From JBJMQS01 sp045802605 (lineage in GTDB: Bacteria > Planctomycetota > Planctomycetia > Gemmatales > Gemmataceae), in contig JBJMQS010000036.1 in assembly GCA_045802605.1 (NCBI GenBank), positions 186,001 through 250,000 of the forward strand: DNA of 64,000 nucleotides. The letters run 5' to 3'. Positions 44,671 through 52,666 of this stretch are shown one piece after another. A program made the position numbers and the translations under genes. Every line of letters starts with the position of its first letter. The stretch's first letter is position 1. The notes beneath the pieces were generated by a model that searched no databases, was not told the DNA's origin, and was given only the letters and a program-made list of their open reading frames with translations.

Positions 44671-45642
44671 ATGTGCCGCGTCATCTACAGAATCTTTGTC
44701 GCCGCTGTCCTGTTTTGGATCACCACCGGCTCCGCGTCGGCACAGATCCTGACCGCCGACTGGACGGGCAACCTTTACAGCTACAACACAACGACGACCG
44801 CCAGCTCATCCATCAACAACACACTCGCTCAGCCAACAGCTATGACCATCGGCCCCGATGGCATGCTCTACGTCTCAAACATGGCGACGAATAGTATCGA
44901 CAAATACAACCCGTTCACCGGAGCGTTCATCTCCAACGTTGTCAGCTCAGCAACCTTGGCAGCGGTTGATCCCACTTTCGATCCGACCGGGATCAAATTC
45001 GGTACCGGGCCCAATCCCGATCTCTTTATTTCCCAACAACACGGGTACCCGACAACAACTCCGGGCACCGGAGGCGTGTATCGCTACAACCTGACGACCC
45101 AGGCCCTGACGCCGGTCATCACCAATTTGACACAAGCGGAAGGCCTGTTAGTGGCGGGCAACAATCTTTACATCGCGGAGCTTCGCAATTATCAGGGCCA
45201 GATTCTCAAGTACGATCTCGTGAGCAACACTTCGACCGTCTTCGCCGCGAACATCGCCGATGGCGGCAACCTTGTGGCCGCGACAGGCATGACGATCGGG
45301 CCCGATGGCGCCATGTACGTGACTGATGTGCTGGCCAATGTCGTGCGGCGATATGACCTGAGTAACCCCAATATCAACTCGGTATTTATCTCAACAGGAT
45401 TGAACAATCCGTCTGATATTTGGTACGGCAATGGCCACTTCTACGTGTCCAATATCGGCAGCGGTAGCGGACCTGATGGTAACCTCCAGGTGTACAACGG
45501 CTTGACCGGTGCGTTCGAATCCACCGCAGTGTCTAACCTCTTTTATGGCTCGGCCGTCGTCGGCGTGCCGGAGCCAACCTCGCTGGCGTTGCTCGGCCTC
45601 GGGGCGGCGGCGTGGGTGATTCGGCGGCGACGCATAAAGTAA
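44671..45642 (+). CDS. PEP-CTERM sorting domain protein with beta-propeller repeats
   Basis: A 323-residue secreted protein. The signal is MCRVIYRIFVAAVLFWITTGSASA. The middle has NHL/SMP-30-like propeller blades (TIGPDGMLYVSNM, TIGPDGAMYVTDV and NGHFYVSNI). The C-terminus VPEPTSLALLGLGAAAWVIRRRR is a PEP-CTERM anchor, recognised by an exosortase. It is probably exported and surface-anchored. The open frame is uninterrupted. Confidence 0.9.
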   Translation: MCRVIYRIFVAAVLFWITTGSASAQILTADWTGNLYSYNTTTTASSSINNTLAQPTAMTIGPDGMLYVSNMATNSIDKYNPFTGAFISNVVSSATLAAVDPTFDPTGIKFGTGPNPDLFISQQHGYPTTTPGTGGVYRYNLTTQALTPVITNLTQAEGLLVAGNNLYIAELRNYQGQILKYDLVSNTSTVFAANIADGGNLVAATGMTIGPDGAMYVTDVLANVVRRYDLSNPNINSVFISTGLNNPSDIWYGNGHFYVSNIGSGSGPDGNLQVYNGLTGAFESTAVSNLFYGSAVVGVPEPTSLALLGLGAAAWVIRRRRIK

Positions 45643-45646
45643 TGGC

Positions 45647-46656
45647 GTGTCGAAATCCTCGCCGCCCACGGTTCGCTTGTCCGACCTCGCCGTCGGCGGT
45701 GAAGCTGTTTGCTTCGCACAACTCATCGAACGCACCCGCAATACCACCCGTGATGGCAAGCCGTTTTTCAGTTGCCGATTCCGCACTCGCGCAAATCGCT
45801 GGGTACTGTGATTTGGGCCGACGCACCGCTCTATGCCGAGTGTGAGTCGGCCTGGGAGGTGGGTCGCTGCTACAAGCTCCGCGCGAATCTGATCAAGACC
45901 GAGAAATACGGCGAACAAATCGCCATCCTCCAAATCCGGCTGGCGAAAGATGACGATCGCGCCGCTGGCTTCGATTCGCTCGACTTGGTCGAGCGTTCGC
46001 GCTTCGACTCAGCCGCGATGTTTGCCGAGCTTTGCGAACTCGTCGCGGCCAATATCGCCGATGAGCCATTGCGGACATTAGTGCTGAAGCTCTTGAACGA
46101 CAACGAAGCTGGCCTGCAAATGTTGCCCGGCTCAATGAAGCACTATCACCCTTTCGCCGGCGGCTGGCTCGAACACACGCTCGCAGTGACGACAAGTTGC
46201 CTGCAACTCGCTCAGCGGTATCGGGCCCATTATCCGGACTTGCAGCCGCCATTGAATCAAGATGTGTTGGTCGCCGGCGCGGTGTTGCACGACATTGGCC
46301 GGCTCGCGGAGATCGAGGAGCCTTTTACCGCGCAACCATCGGTGCCGGGGAAATTACTCGGGCATATCGTGTTGGGCCGCGACTTGGTGCGAACGGCCGC
46401 GAGGGACGTGCCGGATTTGGATTCTGAGTTGTTGCTGTTGGTCGAGCATTTGATTGTCAGTCATCTTGCGCTGCCCGAATGGGGCTCGCCGCGTTTGCCC
46501 GCCATTCCGGAATGTTTGATCCTGCATCATGCGGATGATCTGGATGCGAAGTTGGAGATGTATGCGCGATGCTTGATGCGCGACAATGCGGTAGGCCCCT
46601 TCACGGATCGTGACCCGATTTTGGGCAAACAGTTGTTCAAGGGGCGGAATGCGTAG
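45647..46656 (+). pseudogene. OB-HD domain protein (YhaM-like), frameshifted near the middle of the OB domain
   Basis: An N-terminal OB-like segment starts at GTG 45647 (VRLSDLAVGGEAVCFAQLIERTRNTTRDGKPFFSCRFRT) and stops soon after. In the -1 frame the continuation RKSLGTVIWADAPLYAECES runs to 46656 and contains the HD domain (about GWLEHTLAV and VLHDIGRL). A single missing base near 45790 joins them. The family includes 3'-5' exoribonuclease YhaM-like proteins. The second part alone could be translated from a TTG at 45772. The ending MRDNAVGPFTDRDPILGKQLF is normal. Confidence 0.7.
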
Positions 46657-47686
46657 CCCGCGACTCCGTCGCGGGTTTTCGATCGAGGTGGCCCGCGACG
46701 GAGTCGCGGGCTACGAACAAATAAGGAAACTTCGCTCGCCGACACACCCACCACAACGCAGGTGGCCCCGCTATTCCCGCCGCGGACCCAAGCACCCAGT
46801 GCCCGAACGACCACGTCACGCCCACCGCTACCAACCCTCGCCGCACCGCCTCAATCGCCACGAAGTGGGTGACGTAAATCTCGATCCATCGTTCGCCGAG
46901 AAACCGCAACACGCGATTCTGCCCAGAACGATCCAGGGCGACCGACAATTCCCACAACCCTTGAATCCCGGCGAGTGCCAGCGGCAATGCCCACCAGCCG
47001 TCCTCGCCCGATCGGCCTAGGGCCACCAGAATCGTCATCAGCCCGAATGAGATCAGCGCAAATATCCGGCAATCGTCCGGCGGCCGGTCGCCGTCGGCCG
47101 TGCGCCACGCGATCCAGTCGCCTTGCGCGAAGTAGATGGCGTACTTCATGATCGGATGCATCATCGGCAACACATTCGGATCGATGAACGGCTCGATGGC
47201 CCACAGGCCAACGCTCATCCACCAGAACGCACGCCGGCCCCAATTGGGAATCGCCGCAAGCACATAGAGCATGTTGATCGCAAACAGTGCGAGCAATAGC
47301 CAGCAAATCTCGGTCGCCTTCGTGAAAGCAGATTCCCAGTCAAATGAGCTGCCTTGAGCCCTGATTTCGCCGGCCAAAAATAGTGCCCAAAAATAGAAGC
47401 CGGTCCAAATCAGATACGGCCAGAGCACTTTGCGGAACCGGCTCTCGATAAACGCTCTTGGCCCGTGTTGCAACAGCAGGTTTGCAAAAAGCCCGGCCGC
47501 GAAAAAGAGTGCTGGCATCGTGAACGCAAAGATCCAGCGATCGAAAAACCCGCCGGTCCAGTGCCAGATGTGGGCGTGGTCGAGTCCGCGCGCCGTGTGA
47601 CCCACCACGACCAGAACAATCGCGATGCCGCGAAAAATGGCGATCCACTCGGTCCCGGTGAGTGGTCGCGGGCCAGCGGGCGGCAT
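46637..47686 (-). CDS. Membrane acyltransferase (Acyl_transf_3 / OafA-like)
   Basis: A 349-residue polytopic membrane protein (about nine helices) starting with the family signature FRGIAIVLVVVGHTARG, followed by FTMPALFFAAGLFANLLL, RFRKVLWPYLIWTGFYF and LLALFAINMLYVLAAI. It likely O-acylates an exported glycan. The C-terminal ~25 residues (from FVARDSVAGHLDRKP) are encoded by a palindromic repeat, and the stop overlaps the end of the convergent HD gene. The original C-terminus may have been shorter. Confidence 0.85.
   Translation of the reverse strand: MPPAGPRPLTGTEWIAIFRGIAIVLVVVGHTARGLDHAHIWHWTGGFFDRWIFAFTMPALFFAAGLFANLLLQHGPRAFIESRFRKVLWPYLIWTGFYFWALFLAGEIRAQGSSFDWESAFTKATEICWLLLALFAINMLYVLAAIPNWGRRAFWWMSVGLWAIEPFIDPNVLPMMHPIMKYAIYFAQGDWIAWRTADGDRPPDDCRIFALISFGLMTILVALGRSGEDGWWALPLALAGIQGLWELSVALDRSGQNRVLRFLGERWIEIYVTHFVAIEAVRRGLVAVGVTWSFGHWVLGSAAGIAGPPALWWVCRRAKFPYLFVARDSVAGHLDRKPATESRATHSAP
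46652..46716. repeat. Palindromic repeat, TAGCCCGCGACTCCGTCGC type
   Basis: Left and right arms of 22 bp pair across a ~20-bp loop (GTAGCCCGCGACTCCGTCGC with its complement). It overlaps the end of the HD gene and supplies the last ~25 codons of the acyltransferase on the other strand. Confidence 0.8.
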
Positions 47687-47778
47687 TGGCGATGGGTGCT
47701 CGAGGTGGGTAGCGATGGAAATGCCCTCGCGGCGGAAGGAGCGTTCGTTAATCTAGGCGGTGGTTGAGGAGATAATCC

Positions 47779-48126
47779 ATGAGTTACGACTTGTGCTTTT
47801 GGAAACAGAATTCCTCGTCACCTGGCGACCACCAAGCTACCTACGCGCGATTATTGGAAGAACAAGTAGTCGAAGGGCTGAGCGAGTTGCCAAAAATCGA
47901 AATACTCAATCACATTACAGAGACGTTTGGTGAAGGGTGGAAACGACTCGACGATTACAACTATGAATGCCCTCAAGGATCTTTTCAGGTCTGCATAGGG
48001 CCGCAGTATTTTGTCATCTCTTCGTACAGTCTACCAGGCGAGATACTAAACTTATTCATTGACGTTGCGGCCGAATTTGGTTGCAAGTTGTTTGATCCGC
48101 AGGTCGGTGAGCGATTCGAAGGGTAG
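47779..48126 (+). CDS. Hypothetical protein, 115 aa
   Basis: A small soluble protein beginning MSYDLCFWKQ, acidic with several aromatic residues. The opening SYDLCFWK resembles small hypothetical proteins that often sit in toxin-immunity clusters, but I cannot name the family. The start is ATG 47779, preceded by GAGGAGAT (47766-47773). The gene ends 5 bp before a degenerate copy of the proB 5' end. Confidence 0.7.
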   Translation: MSYDLCFWKQNSSSPGDHQATYARLLEEQVVEGLSELPKIEILNHITETFGEGWKRLDDYNYECPQGSFQVCIGPQYFVISSYSLPGEILNLFIDVAAEFGCKLFDPQVGERFEG

Positions 48127-48131
48127 TTTCG

Positions 48132-48190
48132 ATGCCCGACCCCATTCGACAGGAAAGTCGCTGCCATGGCCCTTACCGTGGTTGTGAAGG
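48132..48190 (+). pseudogene. Decayed duplicate of the proB 5' end
   Basis: The sequence ATGCCCGACCCCATTCGACA and following ~38 bp match 48977-49035, the start of proB, with about five substitutions and a one-base insertion that breaks the frame. It sits immediately upstream of the DUF433/DUF5615 pair. Confidence 0.85.
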
Positions 48191-48248
48191 ATACTTGCTT
48201 CTCACTTGTCTGTCGGGCACAATGGCGATGCCATCATGGGAGGCGTCG

Positions 48249-48563
48249 ATGAGCACCGCTGCTGACTATCCGCACATTGCAATTGATGCTGCTGGGACTG
48301 CACGCATTGACAAAACGCGGTACAAGGTACTTCACCTTGCGGCGGAACACTTTCACCATGGGTGGACAGCCGAGGAATTATTGCGGCAACATCCCGATTT
48401 GCGTCCCGAACAAGTTTACGCTGCATTGGCCTACTTTTACGATCACTACGACGAGATGATTCAGCAGCTTCAGTTGTCTGCGTCAGCCGCGGAACAGGCG
48501 AGAGTTCAGCACACGCTGTCGCGCGATGACCTGCTCAAACGGCAATCGACTCCGACGCCATAA
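48249..48563 (+). CDS. DUF433 family protein (putative antitoxin)
   Basis: A 104-residue protein with the DUF433 helix-turn-helix-like pattern (GWTAEELLRQHPDLRPEQVYAALAYFYDHYDEM at about 46-78). Such proteins are commonly the antitoxin of a DUF5615 partner. The next gene starts directly after its TAA stop (ATAAATG), so they are coupled. The open frame reaches back to 48132, but the upstream part is the decayed proB copy; the start is ATG 48249. Confidence 0.85.
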   Translation: MSTAADYPHIAIDAAGTARIDKTRYKVLHLAAEHFHHGWTAEELLRQHPDLRPEQVYAALAYFYDHYDEMIQQLQLSASAAEQARVQHTLSRDDLLKRQSTPTP

Positions 48564-48914
48564 ATGCCCATTCCGGTCTACATGGATGTTCATGTCCCGG
48601 CTGCGATTACTGCAGGCCTGCGCCGACGCGGTATCGACGCATTAACGAGCCAGGAGGACGGCACCGATCGATGGAATGACGACCATTTGTTAGAACGAGC
48701 TAGCGCACTCGGACGAGTTTTGTTTTCTCAGGACGACGATCTGCTGCGCGTCGCCGCTCAGTGGCAACTGCAAGAAAAGTCATTTCACGGTTTAATTTAC
48801 GCTCATCAAATGAGCGCCGGCATTGGCGCGTTGCTGCTAGACCTGACACTCATTCTGTCGTGTTGCACTGCCGATGAATTGGCAAATCAAGTACAGTATC
48901 TGCCGCTCAAATGA
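48564..48914 (+). CDS. DUF5615 PIN-like protein (putative toxin nuclease)
   Basis: A 116-residue protein of the DUF5615/Mut7-C type. Acidic residues of the PIN-like site are visible: the MDVHVP strand (about residue 8), RWNDDHLLERA and LFSQDDDLLRVA. It is in a two-gene operon with the DUF433 gene, the usual toxin-antitoxin-like order, and probably a ribonuclease. Activity is inferred. Confidence 0.85.
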   Translation: MPIPVYMDVHVPAAITAGLRRRGIDALTSQEDGTDRWNDDHLLERASALGRVLFSQDDDLLRVAAQWQLQEKSFHGLIYAHQMSAGIGALLLDLTLILSCCTADELANQVQYLPLK

Positions 48915-48976
48915 ATGTTCCAAACGGATAAGATCCGGTCTTCATCTAGTCGAGCGAAGACGTTAGGGTTGAAATC

Positions 48977-50113
48977 ATGCCCGACCCCATTCGACAGGAA
49001 GTCGTTGCCACGGCCCGCACCGTGGTCGTGAAGGTCGGCACCAATGTGCTCACCGACGACGCGGGCCGGCTCAATGCGGAGCGCATCGCCGATCTGGCGG
49101 CGCAAGTCGTTCGCGTGATGAAGTCGGGACGCAAGGTGGCGTTGGTCAGTTCCGGGGCGATCGGCGCGGGCGTGGGACAACTCAACCTTGGCAAGCGGCC
49201 CGCGAATTTGCCGCACTTGCAGGCGTGTGCGGCCATTGGCCAAAGCGTGTTGATGAGGGCGTATCAGAAAGCGCTCGCCGACTTCGGCATTCATCCTGCG
49301 CAGATTTTGCTGACGGCCGGTGACTTCGATCATCGTGCACGGTATCTGAATGCCCGCAATACGATTCTGAGTTTGTTCGAGTGGGGTTGCCTGCCGATCA
49401 TCAACGAGAATGACACGGTCAGCGTGGCCGAGGTCAAGTTCGGCGACAACGACCAACTGGCCGCGCTGGTCACCAATCTTCTACGTGCGCCGCTGCTGGT
49501 CTTGCTCACGAATGTAGATGGGCTTTACTCCGCCGATCCGCGCACCGACGCCACGGCTGAGTTGCTCGCCACGGTGCCGGCCATCGATTCGCAGATTACC
49601 GGTCTCGCGGCCGAGACGAAAAGCACGCTTGGCGTCGGCGGCATGCAATCGAAATTACGGGCAGCCAGGTTGGTAACCGCATCTGGCGAATCGGTGATCA
49701 TGGCCAATGGCTCGGTACCTGGCGTGCTGGATCAGATCTTCGCCGGTGAGCCGGTGGGCACATTGTTCTTGCCCCATGGCACCAACATCCCGGCGTGGAA
49801 GCGCTGGCTCGGCTACACCGCACGGCCGCGTGGTAAACTACATACCGACTCCGGTGCGCAAAAGGCGATCGCGGTCGGTGGCAAGAGCCTGCTGCCGATC
49901 GGCGTCGTTCGCATTACTGGAAACTTCGGCAAAGGCGACGTGGTAGCCGTGTGCGACGCCGCTGGCGCGGAATATGCCCGCGGTTTGATCAATTACGGCT
50001 CCGATGAAGCGGGGCGGATTTGCGGTCTGCGAACCGACCAAATCGCGCACGCCCTGGGCCAGTTGCCGTATGAAGAGATGATCCACCGCGATAATTTGGT
50101 GATCCTGGAATGA
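48977..50113 (+). CDS. proB: Glutamate 5-kinase
   Basis: It phosphorylates glutamate in proline biosynthesis. At 378 residues it has the amino-acid-kinase domain (VVKVGTNVLTDD, ALVSSGAIGAGVGQL and INENDTVSVAEVKFGDND) and a C-terminal PUA domain (about 285-370; FGKGDVVAVCDAAGAEYARGL). proA is not nearby. The decayed copy of its 5' end lies at 48132, upstream of the toxin-antitoxin-like pair. Confidence 0.95.
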   Translation: MPDPIRQEVVATARTVVVKVGTNVLTDDAGRLNAERIADLAAQVVRVMKSGRKVALVSSGAIGAGVGQLNLGKRPANLPHLQACAAIGQSVLMRAYQKALADFGIHPAQILLTAGDFDHRARYLNARNTILSLFEWGCLPIINENDTVSVAEVKFGDNDQLAALVTNLLRAPLLVLLTNVDGLYSADPRTDATAELLATVPAIDSQITGLAAETKSTLGVGGMQSKLRAARLVTASGESVIMANGSVPGVLDQIFAGEPVGTLFLPHGTNIPAWKRWLGYTARPRGKLHTDSGAQKAIAVGGKSLLPIGVVRITGNFGKGDVVAVCDAAGAEYARGLINYGSDEAGRICGLRTDQIAHALGQLPYEEMIHRDNLVILE

Positions 50114-50408
50114 AGGAAGATTTAAGATTGCAGAAGTCAGAATGCAGAGTGAAAACCGGTTTCCCATTGTGGGTTTCGGTTTTCAGCCCCGGAGGGGCGC
50201 AGGGTTGTAGCCACGGGTGGAGCAAGGCCGCCGAAGGTGGACGCAGCGCAACCCGTGGATTCCAAAGCCAACGTAATCCCGCCCCGGTGGGGCGGAGGGT
50301 ACGGAACGCGTTTCCGCAGCGGAAATCCGACGCAATTGCCGGGAATCCATGGAAATTCGTTAGCCTCAACCCCCTCGCTCGTCGTATGTTCGGAAAGGGC
50401 GGCATGCG
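50114..50408. repeat. Repeat-bearing gap between proB and the sigma-factor gene
   Basis: An inverted pair, CCCCGGAGGGGC (near 50187) and GCCCCGGTGGGGC (near 50281), flanks CCACGGGT and ACCCGTGG boxes. I see no supported gene here. Confidence 0.6.
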
Positions 50409-50930
50409 ATGAGTGATGCCGCCGAGTTCGAGCGGTTGTACGAGCAGCATAGCCGTGAGGTCTGGGCCCTGGCGTACGCCCGGCGGATGGACCCAGACTT
50501 GGCCCGCGACGTCATGCAGGAGGCCTTCCTGCGGCTCTGGCGGGCCTGGGAAGCCGGCGAGGCGATCCGCAACCCGCGAGCCTGGCTCATGAAGGTGGCC
50601 CGCAACTTGGCCGAGGATTTGGCCAAGAGCGCCTTCCGCAAAAACGGCACGCAAGGCTCGGACTTCATGATTGCTCTGCCGGGGCGCGAGGACGAGCCAG
50701 CCCGGCGACTGACCCGCGACGAAGCCCACCGGCAACTGCGATCCGAATTGAAGCGGTTGCCGGAGCAGGATCGCGAGGTATTGACCTACCGTTACGCCCT
50801 CGAATATGACGTGCCGCGAATCGCCGAAGCGCTGGGAACTTCGGTGGCGGCGGTGCACATGCGATTGAGCCGGGCCCGGCAACGATTGGCCGAGCGGCTC
50901 ACGGCCCTGGGAGTGACTGAAGCGATATGA
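50409..50930 (+). CDS. ECF-type RNA polymerase sigma factor
   Basis: A 173-residue sigma-70-family factor with region 2 (YEQHSREVWALAYARRMDPDLARDVMQEAFLRLWRAWE) and region 4 (RLPEQDREVLTYRYALEYDVPRIAEALGTSVAAVHMRLSRAR), with no region 3. It directs transcription of a small regulon. Its stop overlaps the next gene by 4 bp, and that protein has one membrane helix, so it is a likely anti-sigma partner. Confidence 0.92.
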   Translation: MSDAAEFERLYEQHSREVWALAYARRMDPDLARDVMQEAFLRLWRAWEAGEAIRNPRAWLMKVARNLAEDLAKSAFRKNGTQGSDFMIALPGREDEPARRLTRDEAHRQLRSELKRLPEQDREVLTYRYALEYDVPRIAEALGTSVAAVHMRLSRARQRLAERLTALGVTEAI

Positions 50931-51298
50931 GTGAACGAAACGGTCCGTCAACCGGCGACGTCGATCAACTGTTGACGGATTTCTTCCATCAAGAGATGCC
51001 GCAACCCTGGCCGCGCATCGCGCCGCCGGATTCGGCACCGCGCGACATTACACCGGCCCCGCGCGTTTTCAAACGCGCCTCGACGATGCCGGGCCGATTT
51101 GCGCTCGCGGCTTCGATCGCGATTCTGGCGCTCACGAGCATCTGGCTCGCGGGCAGGGCGCCGATGCCTGGCAACGGTGGTGGCGTCAATTTGAATGAAG
51201 GCACGGCTGATCCGTTCATCGACAAGCGACCCAAAGAACAGCCAAAAAACAAACTAACCGCAGAGAACGCAGAGAGCGCAGAGAAAACCAAACCGTGA
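50927..51298 (+). CDS. Small membrane protein, possible anti-sigma factor
   Basis: A 123-residue protein with a soluble N-terminal ~60 residues and one membrane helix (about 62-80; RFALAASIAILALTSIWLAG). It overlaps the sigma-factor gene by 4 bp (ATGA). No zinc motif of the classical anti-sigma type is seen, so the role is inferred. The last residues (KLTAENAESAEKTKP) are encoded by the left arm of a 9-nt-unit palindrome. Confidence 0.75.
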   Translation: MSERNGPSTGDVDQLLTDFFHQEMPQPWPRIAPPDSAPRDITPAPRVFKRASTMPGRFALAASIAILALTSIWLAGRAPMPGNGGGVNLNEGTADPFIDKRPKEQPKNKLTAENAESAEKTKP

Positions 51299-51327
51299 TT
51301 CGGTTTTCTCTGCGTTCTCTGCGGTTA
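51256..51327. terminator. 9-nt-unit palindromic repeat (copy 7)
   Basis: The left arm (51256-51289) contains one more 9-nt unit than the right (51302-51327). The left arm encodes the last codons of the small membrane protein gene; the convergent PSP1 gene begins its end 11 bp downstream. Confidence 0.75.
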
Positions 51328-51338
51328 ATGTTCTCTTA

Positions 51339-51974
51339 TTACACCAATCGCACCCGGCTCTTTTCCATTTGCTCTCTTAATTCCGCAAAGTGATTCGCGA
51401 GCTCTTGGGCACCGCCGGCTGAGCAACTGTTGCAGCCGCCGTCGGTGCCGCAATCGGTGCATTCGCCTTCACCGCAGTCCGGCTTATCGCACTTGAACGC
51501 CTCTTCGTGATCCTCCGCGGGCTCCGGGGTCGGCGCTTCGCCCGCCAGGTCGTAGAGCCGCACGATGAGGTCGTGTGCGATCCCGAGTTGCTCGAGCACG
51601 GGACCCATGTCGCAGGCCGCGTGGCTAATGCCGTGCAGAACGGCGGAACGGCCATCGAGCAATACTTCCGCATCGATGACAGTAAATGGCAGGCCAGAGG
51701 ATGCGATCAGCTCTTCCGCTTCGACGCAAATTCGCCGCGACAATTCGGCGTTTCGCTCGCTCGAATTACGATCCGCTTCCGAGCCGGCACGAATCAATTC
51801 GCCAATGAACTCATCCGGCAAACTGGCTCGCAGCGGTTGGCCCAGGACCGTGCCGAGTTCCAGCCCGCGCCGGCCACGAATCACGACGTTGTCACCACGG
51901 CGAAGGGCGATCGCTTCGGCCGCGCGAAAGCGCCCGAGCGAGCCGGCACAGCCATGGGAGACGAGGTATTCCAT
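51339..51974 (-). CDS. PSP1 domain protein with a cysteine-rich tail
   Basis: A 211-residue protein with a PSP1 C-terminal-type domain (about 1-125; EYLVSHGCAGSLGRFR, GDNVVIRGRRGLELGTVLG), as in RicT/YaaT. The C-terminal ~60 residues include a compact cysteine cluster, CDKPDCGEGECTDCGTDGGC, likely binding zinc or an iron-sulfur centre. RicT-like proteins act in RNA maturation complexes. The start ATG at 51974 replaces the longer frame (to 52073), which runs into a palindromic repeat. Confidence 0.8.
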   Translation of the reverse strand: MEYLVSHGCAGSLGRFRAAEAIALRRGDNVVIRGRRGLELGTVLGQPLRASLPDEFIGELIRAGSEADRNSSERNAELSRRICVEAEELIASSGLPFTVIDAEVLLDGRSAVLHGISHAACDMGPVLEQLGIAHDLIVRLYDLAGEAPTPEPAEDHEEAFKCDKPDCGEGECTDCGTDGGCNSCSAGGAQELANHFAELREQMEKSRVRLV

Positions 51975-51977
51975 AAT

Positions 51978-52037
51978 AAAAATTGTAGTCCGTCGCTCCG
52001 CGACCGGAGACGCGTTGCGGAGCAACGCACTACAATT
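51978..52037. repeat. Palindromic repeat, GTAGTCGCGTTGCTCCGC type (copy 2)
   Basis: The reverse complement of the element at 84-137, differing at a few positions. It lies between the PSP1 start and the stop of the Fe-trafficking fusion gene. Confidence 0.75.
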
Positions 52038-52665
52038 ATTTGTCCTCCGCGGCAGGCGCTTCTTCAAACCCAAAGAACCCGCGCATGTATTTGTCGTACT
52101 CGGCTTGGCCGGCTTCCAGGCTTAGATCGAGCCGCAACTCATTGATCACTTTGATCGAGTAGTTCTTCAGCCAGTCCTGCCAGCAATCGGCACAGATCGT
52201 CCTGAAGATCCGATCGCCGGTCTCGTCGGGGATGGGCGGCTTGGCCAGTTGCACCGCGGCGTCGCCGGCCAAGCAGCCGGGCCGCTGGCAGGGGAAGCCC
52301 GTGCCCGTACCGGCTGCTTTCTTTGGTGCTTCCGGCGGCTTCTCGCCAAGCTCCGCCAACATCTTCGTCATCTCTTCGCGAGGCATCCGGTCACCGCGGG
52401 CGTCGGCGATCCGGCAGCCTTCGTTGAGCGTGCGAATCGCATCCTCGCGCTTGCCCAGTTCCAGTTCGCTCTTGGCCAGGAGTTGGTAGACCTTCGAAAA
52501 CTGCGGGCTGAGCATCAGCGTCTTGCGGAACGATGAAATCGCCTCCGCATGCTCGCCGCCTTCCTGCAATAGCTGCCCGAGCCGAAAGTGCCCCAACTCA
52601 TTGTCGGGGTCATCGACGGTCATCTTGCGGAACTGCTCGATTCGCTCGGCCAACTGTGGAGACAT
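52036..52665 (-). CDS. TPR domain fused to a YggX-like Fe(II)-trafficking domain
   Basis: A 209-residue protein. Residues about 1-100 carry three TPR-like repeats (ELGHFRLGQLLQEGGEHAEAISSFRKTL). A Pro/Ala linker follows. The last ~80 residues match the Fe(II)-trafficking family (YggX): CQRPGCLAGD, then GDRIFRTICADCWQDWLKNYSIKVINELRLDLS and GFFGFEEA. YggX-like proteins act in iron supply and repair of iron-sulfur centres. The fusion is inferred from sequence; both domains are in one uninterrupted frame. Confidence 0.82.
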   Translation of the reverse strand: MSPQLAERIEQFRKMTVDDPDNELGHFRLGQLLQEGGEHAEAISSFRKTLMLSPQFSKVYQLLAKSELELGKREDAIRTLNEGCRIADARGDRMPREEMTKMLAELGEKPPEAPKKAAGTGTGFPCQRPGCLAGDAAVQLAKPPIPDETGDRIFRTICADCWQDWLKNYSIKVINELRLDLSLEAGQAEYDKYMRGFFGFEEAPAAEDK

Positions 52666-52666
52666 A

